From NCBI GenBank assembly GCA_030533445.1, contig CM060081.1:38653611-38717610 (forward strand): a stretch of DNA of 64,000 nucleotides, given 5' to 3'. The stretch's first letter is position 1. Every line of letters starts with the position of its first letter. This document shows, in pieces, positions 1 through 11,976 of this stretch. Below the pieces are notes generated by a model that saw nothing but the letters and a program-made list of their open reading frames with translations, had not been told where the DNA came from and ran no database searches. The translations under genes and the position numbers were made by a program. The DNA is from Cyprinodon diabolis. Taxonomy: Eukaryota; Chordata; Actinopteri; Cyprinodontiformes; Cyprinodontidae.

Positions 1-539
1 CGACCTGTGTTAAGGAGTGCTATGACTCCAGTTTTCTGCCTTAGGCTTTTGGACTTTCTAATCTCTATGTAGCTTCGAGATCTGTGCATCCTAAATTACC
101 ACAGTTTCTATATCTATATTTTATTCGGTTTCTGTGCATTTTTAAAGGAATTTTAGTGATTTTAGTCGTTTTCTATTATAATTGTTGAGTGTTATGATGG
201 GATAAATAATTGCCCCTAAAGTTTCAGTCAATCAATTATTTGGAATCTACAGCTTGTATTTAATCCGGTTCCCTTTTTCTGCTATTACTATTCGTTTGGT
301 GAATGAAACATATAGCAAAACAACCTGAAACTTACAGTAACAGATCTGGAATGGTGCAAATACATATTCACAGGACGGTAATTGTTTTTGAATACTTGTG
401 CTGTTTCCAACACATAATGTATCCTTCTCAGTCCCGCAGCTGTCTGAAATCTAACTGCACTGCATGGTGTGTTAGAAAGCCAAGCATGAAAGGTGATAAG
501 AACTGTGCGTGCTGTGGTGAGCGTTGGCTGAATTCTCAC
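1..539 (-). other. Partial intron downstream of the FN3-2 exon
   Basis: This stretch starts at the GTGAGA donor and continues past base 1. It is AT-rich noncoding sequence. The small open frames on both strands show no recognisable domain. No repeat family was recognised. Confidence 0.7.
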
Positions 540-702
540 CCTCCGTCAGGGTCTGGAAGTACAGCTTGCCACTGTAGCGTCCAAAGCCAGCTACAGTGCG
601 AGCCCGGACCTGGAAAACATAGATGCTCCCTGACTTGAGACCACGGATCACTGCTGTGTTGGTCCGGCTTCTGATGGTGGTAGAGTTGTATTCGGATTGA
701 TC
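540..702 (-). CDS. ephb2: ephb2-like exon: second fibronectin type III domain, C-terminal part
   Basis: This 163 bp exon has an acceptor CCCCCCAG and donor GTGAGA, and runs from phase 0 to phase 1. It completes FN3-2 with YNSTTIRSRTNTAVIRGLKS, GSIYVFQVRARTVAG and YSGKLYFQTLTE. Asn-Ser-Thr is a potential N-glycosylation site. The VFQVRARTVAG(F/Y)GRYSGK segment is strongly conserved across Eph receptors. The next exon, expected to hold the juxtamembrane linker and transmembrane helix, is not within bases 1-539. The first residues (Asp-Gln-Ser-Glu) differ slightly from the Glu-Leu-Ser-Glu of tetrapod EPHB2 as I recall it, which is ordinary divergence. Confidence 0.95.
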
Positions 703-1733
703 CTGGGGGGCAGAAAAAAAAGATTTGTAATTTTGAAAGACATCGCATAGGGTACTCATTTTGCTAATGGTAACCCTGTACCATCAAACGCTAATTTAAA
801 GAGACTACATATCTGGAGCTAATAAGTTAAGTTATATGACAGATTCAAGACTTCCCAGTACCTATTTAAGGAAATTTAAGGTATTTAAAATAAAGAAGTA
901 CAACAATATTATCACAATGAAGACAAATATTCAGATGCTGCTATTAGGAAAGGAGACTAGATGGCAGTTTGAGGCCAGGTGAATTGTTTGAGCTTCGCCT
1001 TGTGATGATATGAGCTGCATTTCATTGCCATGCTTTTCCTTACCAGAATGCTGACAGGATGAGAGCAGAGACCGAGACATTTTTATCCGCTTCCTTCAAT
1101 AAGCTTCTCAGAAATCACTTCTGAGTCACAACAGGAGCTGGAACAATTGTTTTGACATTTCTCTCCACCAGTGTCAGTTAAAGAAATACAAGTCAAAAGT
1201 AAAACAACAGGCAAAAGCTTGAGGAACTACACATGTAACTGCTTCTGCATGAATGCATACGTGTGTTTTCTTATTAATGGACGTGGTGGAGTAAAGCACA
1301 TTTGTGACTGTGAGTGTTCTTTTGAAAAACGATGCTGATTCAGAGGAGCTTGCCCCTTAAAAAACTATTTTTACATCAGTCAGCGAACCATGTTTTCAAC
1401 CACAAGTCTCAGCACATCAGTCCCCCCTGGCCCGGCTGCAGGGCTGAGCGCGGTTTTCTTTCCCAGTGACTGACCGTGATTGTAAGTAGAGGAGAACAAG
1501 CAGAGGTTCAAAGAACAATTCAGAAGCTACATGCCTTTGAGGAACTGCTGCAGAGCACACAAGCAGGAGGAGTTTCAGATATAAAATGGCCTAATGAAAA
1601 GGATTCAACACCTTAAATATGATCATTACGTATTTGGCCTTTTAGGAGGAGGGAAAATGAATACAGTCTGTGTTTAGGGTCAAAGAGGATATAGGCAAAG
1701 CATCTGCCCATGTACTTGAATGGTTATGATCAC
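703..1733 (-). other. Intron between the two FN3-2 exons (1,031 bp)
   Basis: Bounded by donor GTGATC at 1733 and acceptor CAG at 703-705. I see no repeat or RNA gene. A short GC-richer patch near 1420-1460 stands out against AT-rich flanks, but no function can be given. Confidence 0.85.
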
Positions 1734-1858
1734 CTTTTCGTAATACTGGAGTTCATAGTCCAAGATGACTCCGTTTGGCTGATCTGGCTGAGACCAGGAG
1801 AGGGTGATGCTGTCCATGGTACGGCTGACCTGGTGCATTATTGATACCGTAGATGGAG
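1734..1858 (-). CDS. ephb2: ephb2-like exon: second fibronectin type III domain, N-terminal part
   Basis: This 125 bp exon encodes 41 full codons plus two bases that complete the Ala codon begun in the previous exon. It follows an acceptor with an almost pure pyrimidine tract (...TTTTCACAG) and ends in phase 0 at donor GTGATC. The residues include [20 protein letters not shown], then [20 protein letters not shown]. The Trp-Ser-Gln-Pro and Pro-Asn-Gly-Val-Ile-Leu-Asp-Tyr-Glu motifs are typical of strand B and the B-C loop of Eph FN3-2. It is too short to stand out as an open reading frame and was found by searching for the missing half of FN3-2 between the two neighbouring exons. Confidence 0.95.
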
Positions 1859-2332
1859 CTGTGAAAAGAAAAAAAAAAAGTGTGTTACTTGTAACGGATA
1901 AAATAAAACCAGCTTAAACTACATTGTCATCCTCAGAGAATTTACCTCATCTTTAATCTTGCAATCAAACAGACTTATGGAAAGCTCTAAGCCCATAAAA
2001 TCTACAGCATATAATAATGCATAGACTCCTGCTAGAGCATCAAGGGTAGACATCAGGCTGACAAGTCACAACACTAACTGAAACCATAAAAAGAGCCACA
2101 TGGAATTTCCCGACATGAAATTTTACTTTGAGCAGATGAAAACATGCCTGTCATGGTGAAAACAGACTACTTTTTCCTACATCTTTATTTAAAAATCACC
2201 AGACCACCATGGAGAGGAAAATACCACTCTGTCTTAAATTTGGCTTAGATTTCTTTAGTAAAAACATAATTCTTAAAAGATTAGGGAAATAGTGCAAAGA
2301 CTTAAAAGTTTTAAAGATTTTTGTTCATTCAT

Positions 2333-2371
2333 TAATATATAAATATATATATATATATATATACATATATA
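2333..2371. repeat. (TA)n tract at left edge of Tc1-like element
   Basis: Alternating T and A, slightly interrupted, directly abutting the left inverted repeat. It matches the TA insertion preference of the superfamily. Confidence 0.9.
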
Positions 2372-3515
2372 CACTCACCGGCCACTTTATTAGGTACACC
2401 TGTCCAACTGCTCGTTAACATTTAGTTTCTAAGCAGCCAATCACATGGCGGCAACTCAGTGCATTTAGGCATGTAGACATGGTCAAGACAATCTCCTGCA
2501 GTTCAAACCGAGCATCAGTATGGGGAAGAAATGTAATTTGAGTGACTTTGAACGTGGCATCTCTAGGGTTTACAGAAAATGGTCCGAAAAAGAAAAAACA
2601 TCCAGTGAGCGGCAGTTCTGTGGGCGGAAATGCCTTGTTGATGCCAGAGGTCAGAGGAGAATGGCCAGACTGGATCGAGCTGATAGAAGGGCAACAGTGA
2701 CTCAAATAACCACCCGTTACAACCAAGGTGGGCAGAAGAGCATCTCTGAACGCACAGTACGTCGAACTTTGAGGCAGATGGGCTACAGCAGCAGAAGACC
2801 ACACCGGGAGCCACTCCTTTCAGCTAAGAACAGGAAACTGAGGCTACAATTTGCACAAGCTCATTGAAATTGGACAATAGAAGATTGAAAAAATGTTGCC
2901 TGGTCTGATGATTCTCGATTTCTGCTGCGACATTCGGATGGTAGGGTCAGAATTTGGCGTCTACAACATGAAAGCATGGATCCATCCTGCCTTGTATCAA
3001 CGGTTCAGGCAGGTGGTGGTGGTGTCATGGGTTGGGGAATATTTTCTTGGCACTCTTTGGGCCCCTTGGTACCAATTGAGCATCGTTGCAACGCCACAGA
3101 CTACCTGAGTATTGTTGATACCATGTCCATCCCTTTATGACCACAATGTACCCAACTTCTGATGGCTACTTTCAGCAGGATAATGCGCCATGTCATAAAG
3201 CTGGAATCATCTCAGACTGGTTTCTTGAACATGACAATGAGTTCACTGTACTCAAATGGCCTCCACAGTCACCAGATCTCAATCCAATAGAGCATTTTTA
3301 GGATGTGGTGGAACGGGAGATTCGCATCATGGATGTGCAGCCAACAAATCTGTGGCAACTGTGTGATGCCATCATGTCAATATGGACCAAACTCCCTGAG
3401 GAATGCTTCCAGCACCTTGTTGAATCTATGCCACGAAGAATTGAGGCAGTTCTGAAGGCAAAAGGGGGTCCAACCCGTTACTAGCATGGGGTACTTAATA
3501 AAGTGGCCGGTGAGT

Positions 3516-3516
<1 letters not shown>
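2372..3516 (+). mobile_element. Tc1/mariner-type (DD36E) DNA transposon, decayed
   Basis: Imperfect terminal inverted repeats share ACTCACCGGCCACTTTATTA at both ends. They sit within (TA)n DNA, so the expected TA target duplication is present but not diagnostic. The interior on the plus strand encodes a broken transposase. The right end reads ...TAATAAAGTGGCCGGTGAGTA. Length of about 1.15 kb is slightly short for the superfamily. The family is one of the common teleost Tc1-like groups. I do not assign a Repbase name. Confidence 0.93.
2520..3483 (+). pseudogene. Broken Tc1-like DD36E transposase
   Basis: The first 115 codons (2520-2864) carry the helix-turn-helix DNA-binding region, including SERTVRRTLRQMGYSSRRP. 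In-frame TGA codons follow at 2865 and 2886. The same frame then resumes with WSDDSRF, whose first Asp codon at 2907 is the probable first catalytic residue. A one-base loss near 3118-3124 shifts the frame into FQQDNAPCHKAG (second Asp at 3179) and SPDLNPIEHF (catalytic Glu at 3290). A TAG at 3299 replaces what is a Trp codon in intact relatives. Exactly 36 residues separate the second Asp and the Glu, giving a DD36E spacing instead of the usual DD34E. The frame ends at TAG 3481-3483. With these lesions it cannot make an active enzyme. Confidence 0.9.

Positions 3517-3579
<63 letters not shown>
3515..3579. repeat. (TA)n microsatellite at right edge of Tc1-like element
   Basis: About 30 TA units after the right inverted repeat. 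With the left tract it suggests insertion into a pre-existing TA microsatellite. Confidence 0.95.
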
Positions 3580-3581
<2 letters not shown>

Positions 3582-6500
3582 GAATTTATAAATCTATCTA
3601 GCTGCTGTAACAATAGGTACTTAGCTATGACTACATAAAATATGTCAAATATATATGTATTCTTACAAAAATCAATTTAGATGCACAATTACCAATTTAT
3701 TTACTGTGCAATCTGTATATGAACATTCTATATTAAAAAACACTTTCTAAAATAAGTTTTATTTTTTATTTATTTATTTATGTGACAACATAAATAAAAG
3801 AAAATATTTCTTGTTAGTGAATTTCTTACATCATGGGTGGTCCGCTATTATCTTACACCGCCATGTGACCTAAAATATTGTCAGGTCAGACAGGGGCGTG
3901 ATCACCCAAAGTTGTCCAGCAACCATTATGATTAGTTCAGGGTGTCACAGGTCAGCTTAAAGCTAAGAGAGGCCGAGGATAAAAAGCTCTGTCTGGGAAG
4001 CTTGGCAAGAACTGCAGGCCTCAATGTCTAAGCCTCTCTGTGTGTGTGAAAGGGTAGGGTGGGTTGAGGTGTCAGAGAAGGAGGGGAGCTGGGTGAAATT
4101 TATGTACACCAAACCCTACGCTCATCAGTTTCAGGCCCATGCGACTCACACACACTGCCCTTAGCCAGCAACACAGTGGCTCCCCTGAGTCCAAGCAATA
4201 AAGTCAAAAGTCTCTCCCTCGGCACGCGTTCTCTGTTCAAAATCCATTGGCTGGAAAACTGCAACTACCACGCCTCTATAATATAAGGCTATGAAGTAAC
4301 ATGTGTATGGTTGTTATATAATTATCCATAAATTATGCATGTGACTTTAATATCGAAACCTGAAAATAAATTTAACTATCGGTCAGAAAGATGTTTGCCC
4401 AAACTGTGCGAAGAAGGAGAAGAAAATAAAGTTATATAAGTAACCACAGTGATTCAGATCTTATAATTGCACATCTGTCAGCGAAGCCTCGCATGCCTTT
4501 TTACTAAAACAAAAGCTTCCGCCTAATATAATAAATTGTGATATCTCACATAAAAGGCTTTGAAAAGTCACTGAGTATGTTATGTGCAGCTGCCGGAAGA
4601 TAATAAATTGAGTTTCTGTATTTCGTCTTAGGGAAACACTCTCACCAAGATATCCTGTAACTCTCTAAGGTTTGGCACGATACTCCCATCCAGGAGTCCG
4701 AGGTACAAAAATATTTACAGCGTGCAGCCAGGATACCAGCCTGAGGAATCTCCTCTATCTCAAAGTACTCCCCAGTTTGTTTGCAGTCACAAGACGACAA
4801 CCTAATAAGGCAAACAGTTACTCAAAGGGGAACTCACGAGTATCCCATTACGGATGCACATATATTCAAGACTGCCACATGGCCTCTTCCTGCATAGCAT
4901 TTCCATTAAACGCACGGAACAGCCATGCCCAGAAACCTGATACAGGACTGTAGAAACAAAGGAAGCTCATGTATTCATGTACAGGAGGATGGACACATGC
5001 CAGCATAAAAAAACCTGCAGAAGGAGAATACTTCAGTTAATTTTTGACAAAGGACAAGATTCGGTAAGAAAGAATGGCAGTTGTAACGTACGGCCTCGAA
5101 GATGGAAGAGTGAGATTCAAATAAATGAGGTCATAGCTCTTACAGGTAAATAATGCACTCAAAGGTGAGGTGTTGAAAAATTATGCAAGTAGGGAAAACT
5201 ACAAAGGTGCTTGGAATATAGAACCAGCTGTACTGCGTATTTTGAGGTAATTCAGTACATGCACTTCAAGCTACGTTGATGTTCCACCAATTGACTGTGG
5301 AATGCGTTGGCATGCAGAGTTGATGCTTCGCTGCAGTGATGCCTTCAGGACTGATTCACATATGTTAGCTATTTTCTTATATCACATTTAGAAACTCCAA
5401 ATCCACAAATGTCTTTAGCCCTTAAATCTTCCATTCTACTTACTGTTTTTTCCACATATTAATCTGTAATTTTGAGGACTAAGTAAATACTTGGTTTCCT
5501 GTGTGAAAACAAGTCATCAAATTAAGCCACTAAAAACATGTTGCAATCATTTCAAGCCATTTTCTGTTGTTGTAGTAATCTTTTCTGAATCATGAGGATC
5601 CTACTTGCCTTAACACAAATAGAATAAAAAAAAATCCATTATATATACACACAGTACAATATGTCGATTCTATATCAGGTCACAAACGTGTACTGAAAGC
5701 TTCATTCATAGATATTCGCAGCAAATGTTTTTTTTATGCTTTTAAATCTAATAAAGCAGTTACAAGGACAGAGACAGGATATAAGTTTATATAATTAGAT
5801 TAGATGGATGAATTGGAAAGACAAATGGTATGGTATAAAACGTTTTTCGCAGACACCACAAAACTTGAGCATGTGAATAAGAAAGTGCCGCTTTCAGAGG
5901 TTAAAACAACATCAACTGAATGAGAATCCATTTTCTGGGAATACGTTTTGCCATAAGTCTAACTGTGGAGAGACTATTTACTTCTATTTTCAATCTAATA
6001 CATCAAAACGTCTAAATAGCTCAAAGAAAATAATGGGACAATCAAATCACATAATGAATACAGGGAGGAATGAGGGAGTATCATGTTACTTAATTGACCA
6101 AAGACAGGCAGCCCCAGCTGTTGTCAGAGAATTAGGTTTCAGACCCCACATTATTACCCCATACTGGATCTGATAGAAAAAACAGCCACTGCGAGTCCAC
6201 TCTGGCCTTGAACCAAGCTAGGAGAACAACAAAGGCTCTGTTTTGTGCAACATCTGCGATAGATGTTTTACTGCTATATCTGAGCACCTAATGGTATCCC
6301 TAATCAATTAAAGATGGCGTTTACAGGGATATTGCTGCTCATTAAAAACCAAGCCAATTTACCGGGACATGTTTTTGCTACCACACATAGTACAAAAGTG
6401 AGGCTTTCATCCATCTAATTAATGTATGGCTCTGTAATGTTATTATATTGCACTCTTTTAGTGGGCTTTTCCACTCTCCCTTTGAAGATCTCCTTGACTT

Positions 6501-8769
6501 GTAGTGTTTGGCCTCAAATAATAGGAACCGCTGGGAACATGATGGGCATCTTCATTAAGTAAAGCTGATAAAGAGGGACCACTGGGGACGCCTGGCAGCA
6601 GAGGAATCTTGTCACACACCCACATCACATGCATCCAGTGATAAAGGACTCTTACCTTGCTCCGATTTAAACAAAATATATGAAAAACCTTTCCTCGATT
6701 AAGTAGTGGTGATATATAAGATATGAAGTCCACTTCATACAACTTAGTTTAATCATTTTTATCTGCATCTTTTTTACAAACCACTGTGTCTGCAAACATG
6801 TGGCTCTGATTTGATTTGACGTTCCACTGCAAAACGCAATGCTATGATTTGGGGAAGATGTGGGGAGGTTGCGAGAACAGGTCAGGCCTCGTAAATCCCT
6901 TTCCCTTTTCATTGTAAAATCAGTTTTCCCGCAGAGGAAACTTTCACAAGAGGACTGAACCAGCTGGCTGCAAATTATGTAGCCTCCCAAACTAGCAGCC
7001 ACTGCTCCACTCCTTCAGGCTGCCGTCCATTTACGAGCTGCAGATCGAGACATCTTTGAGGGAGAGGCTCATATTTGCATGTACTTTTAGCATGCTGGCA
7101 GCCTTCCCCATTTCCCCAGCTGCAAAGGATTGTGGGTTTTACTTTTATAAAGATTTTCCAAAGCAGTAAAGCTACAAAAGTGAGATTTCAGTTGATCAAG
7201 CTTCAACCCAGCTGCATTGGAAAATAGGGGAGCAACAATATGATCATAAAGACAACGTAAACTAATTCTAAACTAGGCGGTTTAGGGGTCTGAAACGTTT
7301 TCAGGGGATTTGAGAGGATGAGATTTAAATGTAGGCCAAACTACCACATTGCAGAACTAAATGCAATAAAAATCTGTGGACAAGGACACATCTTGCAGAG
7401 GAAATGGAAAGTATTTGTAAGTTTGAAAGAAATATGGTTCTTTGTTCAACTTTTCTGCCTTTTTGAATAAGGAGGTTAATTACACTACAAATCATGTTAA
7501 AGGGAATAAATAACATCACTTTTTCCTTTCTTTAACAAGTGTAGTAAACTGTGCTTTGTCAATATGGGATAAACTAATAAAACAGCTTTTCTTCAATAAA
7601 AAATGTTTGACATTTGTATAATGACAGAAATGCCATCTTATATTACTGCAAAAAAGTCCTTTAGTTATGCTGAAATAGACATTTTGTATGTTAAAAGCAT
7701 TCCGGGCAGAATATAATACCAGCATTTGGAATCCACAGATTTGCTGTGGTCTTTCCGTCTCTCCGGGACGATTAAGACTGAACAGACAATATTTGAGCTG
7801 TCTGCTACAGTGATGTAGATTGAAGGCTTTGATGCGCATAGCCGTGGGTCAAAACTGCAGTTTAATCAGCAGGCAGCGTATCTGCATTTAAACAACTTCC
7901 AAATGGGCAAGAAGAAAAACTCCACAAACCACAGGTTGCATGTCAATATTATTCGCAGTTGGAAAGCAAGTGTGGGCTGTGGTTGTCTTTTCTTCCATCA
8001 AGAAAGGGATTCAGTTGCAATTACAAAATTCTAAAATACAAAATAAACAAAAGTAACAAAAACTACTCTCAAAACTACTGTGTATTCCTAATGTTTGACT
8101 GACACAGTATAAAACAACAAGTATATAGAAATGAGACGACTAAAAATAAAGTTTTTTTTTCCGAAATTCTGTCAAGTAGAAGTAGAAGTATTTACTTATA
8201 TTTATTTAATTGAGATATCATGTTAAATATATTTTTAAATAAAAATTATTCCATTTTAGCACTGGGTTTACGCTTATATTGTTGTTGTTTTTCTTTTTTT
8301 TTACAGCTGACAAAGGTTTTAATTAGTTTTCTGCTGTTTTTAGCTTCATCATTTCTATCAGCACCGACTACCTTATCTGTCCCACCTGCAAAAACACACG
8401 AATGTTACACTAATTACACATGATCCCACTTGAGCTGCAAATTTCTGCAGCTCCTCCCGAGGGGAGTATTGATAAGCAACCATGTCTTAGTATGTTTTTA
8501 GTATGGCCATACATTTTTCCATTTTCAGATGATTGTACAGTTGGCTTTATAACCAAACATTTAGCCAACCCTGGCTGCCTAATCATCCTAATCCTTTCGA
8601 AAGCATTGTCCCTGATTTATCTGAGGTTATTATTGGTCTTCTGTATAAATGTTTTTTATTAATATTCTCTAAAAAAAAACTTAGAGGCCATGAAATAGCA
8701 GTTGTATTTACACTAAAATTCTATTACACATTTGGATTCTTTTTACTTGGTGATTTCTGACTTGATTAT

Positions 8770-8915
8770 TCATAAATTTATTGACCAGTTTCAGAGTAAA
8801 GGGGGCCAAATAGAAGTGCACAATACATCTTTCAAATTATTTGCAAAACACATTTTAGAAATGTTTCAATTGTGTTAATAGTTATACACTACTTTGTCTT
8901 TTTTATATATAAAAA
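8770..8915 (+). mobile_element. Relic of a Tc1-like transposon 3' end
   Basis: The segment GTAAAGGGGGCCAAATAGAA followed by GTGCACAATACATCTTTCAA resembles the common fish Tc1 3' flank (AGGGGGCTGAATACAAATGC type). It is strongly decayed and carries no coding sequence. The call rests on remembered family consensus. Confidence 0.4.
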
Positions 8916-11900
8916 AAAACTGAATAACAATGTTTAAGTTGAAGTTTTAGTTTTAAAATGGAAACAAGTGCCTGGCTAAAAGACCAAAGGAGTGCTGGAA
9001 GTTGTACCTCTCCAGGGGAATTTGCTACCAATACTGGAAGAAAAAAATACCATATTTAGCTACCGTAAGTGCATGTTTAAAATCATCTGAGATGCTGAAC
9101 TTCTTGCTTTGATCATCAGGATTTTATGTAGCAGAGAATCACAAATAACTTTAAATGTGTTAATTGTCACAATTTTACAAATGTGTTGCAATGCTTGATG
9201 AACAGCACTTTTTTTTTTTGCCTCAACATTAAGCTCATCCGGATTCAAATAGTGTGGAGCTGCTGCAATGAGTGTTGAACAACAGAAAATATCATTAAAG
9301 ATCATCTATGTTTATTAAGGTCATGACCCCAGATGAAAGATAAAACCTTTAAGAGGATGATGACGGCCAAGCCTTTATGTGCTTCGCCTATGTGAGAAAA
9401 TCTAGGCTACACAAAAAAAGCTGCATTAGTGGCCTGTGGGTGTATGTGTGTGGTGGTGGTGGTGGGGGGGTAATTATCATGGTAAGCAGAAAAGACACAT
9501 GCAAGACCACCTCAGAGTCAATAACAACTGTGTTTTACAACACTCTTCAAAAGAATACTTCATGCATATGTCAACGGAAATTTGTATGCGTTTGGCAACT
9601 TAAAGGGGTGAGGCAGAAGAGCAGTCCATGGAGAGAACTAGAAGGGGAATGCTGTCATTGTGTTTATCACCGATTCATTTGCTTAATTGATGAGAGTAAC
9701 TCTATAAATTTTTACAGAAAAGTTAATAAATTAAAAGCAGTGCTCTTTGAACCACTTTTGGATATAGCAAATAAATAAATGACTACATTAAAGTCATTGT
9801 AGAGAAATTTCGGAATACAGTTAAAGCACTTAATGATAATTAATCGTGCATTTGTGTTTACTCCCTTTTACAGCACACTAAGCAAATGATCACGGTATTT
9901 TAACCTTAATCAATAACCAAATAATGTGCATTCTGCTGTTTTCTCTTTTACACTTCTGCAAACCTGCAGATCTTAATGTAATGTACTCAATGGAAGGGAA
10001 AAAAATCTAACAGCTACTAACTTTTTATTAAAAATAATATATCTTAACATATTTTAACATGTTTTATTAATGATCCAGAAAGTGGTTATTTAATTAAGAA
10101 TCCTTAATTTCCAAAAACATAGCTAAAAAATCTCTATGTCAGTACATACTTCACAATTTGTTTTTCTACACATATCTTAATGCATGCCAGCTATGATATT
10201 TTTTATGTACAGACTGCTCAGTATGCTTTTGAATTCTCTGCATGTGTGGTTGGCTGGATGGATACCAAAGCAGCTTTATTCTAAAGGTTCTGTCAGTGCT
10301 GAGCTCCAGGTGCCTGCTGAGGCCTCCTGTCTGTCTGCAGCACTGACCTATGCTGGCACTCACCATATGTGCCCCTCTTATCACCTTCTGTCACAGTCAC
10401 ACTAAACAATGTATGCTCATCCCCTTCTGACACTCAATCACTTTCTTTATTATTAAGTCACCAGCTCTGACACTTTCAGGGCTTTTATTAGTCTCAGTCT
10501 TGTTAATCATTTCTTGGAACTTCTTTATAACAAGCCTAGCCTAATTTTGTTTTGTTTTTTTGGTTGCTGAAAAGCACATAAGGAAAATCTATCCTTTCCA
10601 TTAGTATCTTTAATATAATAAACTTATGCCATGATGGTTCACAACCTGTTTTTTCAAAAACAGAGTTCTTGAACTTGACTGATGTATATAAGGTTTTCAA
10701 CTGTATAGAAATATGTTGATGTTTTTCATCTGATCCTATTATGCAAAAGCAGTATACTTGAATTTAGGGCCTTAAAAAAGAAACAATATATTTATATTTT
10801 TTATCAACTGGTGACATGATGAATAAGTCAGAGGGATAGAGGCCACTTTTGGCTTGTGAGTAGCCATCTTGGCAGCTCCTCCTGGCTTTACACCAGTGCT
10901 CCATTGGAGCAGAATAGTCCCTGGTAGCCTGGTTACAGTGAACCTGAGCAATTTAAAGCATAATTAACTCATAAATCTTCCCTAGGCCATATGAAAAGGC
11001 TGAACCTGATTGCACCCCCCATCTTCATCATAATATGAGGATCCACAATTAACCAACTCGTCTGATAAGAAACCAATTCAGGATCTGTGTTTATTATTAA
11101 TAAAAGCAGCTCACCTTGAGCAGATGAAATGCCTTAACAAATATGAAATCTAACAAACAAAACCACCACAGAAGACAGGAATGTGCAAGAATCGAATGCA
11201 TCTGTTGAAGAGGCTTAAATCACTCAGAGCATGTTGTATATGTTACCTTCAATAGGTTATGATCTCTATTCAGAACACTGCAATTAATAAGTTAGCATTT
11301 TTTACAGTCACACCGAAATGATTTATGATCTTTGCAATCAGTTTTACATGGCTTTACATTCTTGGGGAAGCCTTTCCGTTTATAACAACTAATCACTTCC
11401 TTTATAAAATTACTCAGTAAATAACATATGCCACTAAGACATGGTTTACCCCTGGTGTGCATAGGCAGAGCTATTCTTTTAAACACTACTAATAGCACCT
11501 TCAGGCTTTGAAGCCATGACCTGGAATGATACAATTACTTCCATGTGTGCGGTGTTTGGAAAAATTCAAATATGTAGAGTGCTCCCGTTTGCTTGCCTAA
11601 ACTCTCTATCGAACCATATGTGTTAAGCTGTGAGAACACAAACTGTTCGACTGTTGCTATAAAGTCACCAAAGTCATTTTGAAATCTGTAATTTCTAAAA
11701 AATAACTTACATGTGAGTACTGTTTTCTGTCTAATAATTAAGATAAAAACATCCCACACACAAAGGGTAAATGGTTGTTTAGTTTATCTGAAAATATATT
11801 TCCTGTTAGTTAAATATCCTCAACGAACTTCTATTTCTGCTCAGTTATTTTTGCAAAATATTTGTGACTTAGACCCATGGCTCCAGTAATTTAACATATA

Positions 11901-11933
11901 TTTTTACAAAACAAATATTTTAAATTCTTCTTC

Positions 11934-11940
11934 TTTTTTT

Positions 11941-11971
<31 letters not shown>

Positions 11972-11976
11972 GGGGG
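11934..11976. repeat. T17-G26 homopolymer junction
   Basis: An uninterrupted run of about 17 T (11934-11950) is followed directly by 26 G (11951-11976). In the sense of the ephb2 transcript it reads C26 then A17. The G run lies on the template strand of the gene. Confidence 0.95.

Noticed and set aside
303..638. Plus-strand 111-codon open frame overlapping the FN3-2 exon
   Set aside because: It is the antisense shadow of the minus-strand ephb2 exon and has no domain of its own.
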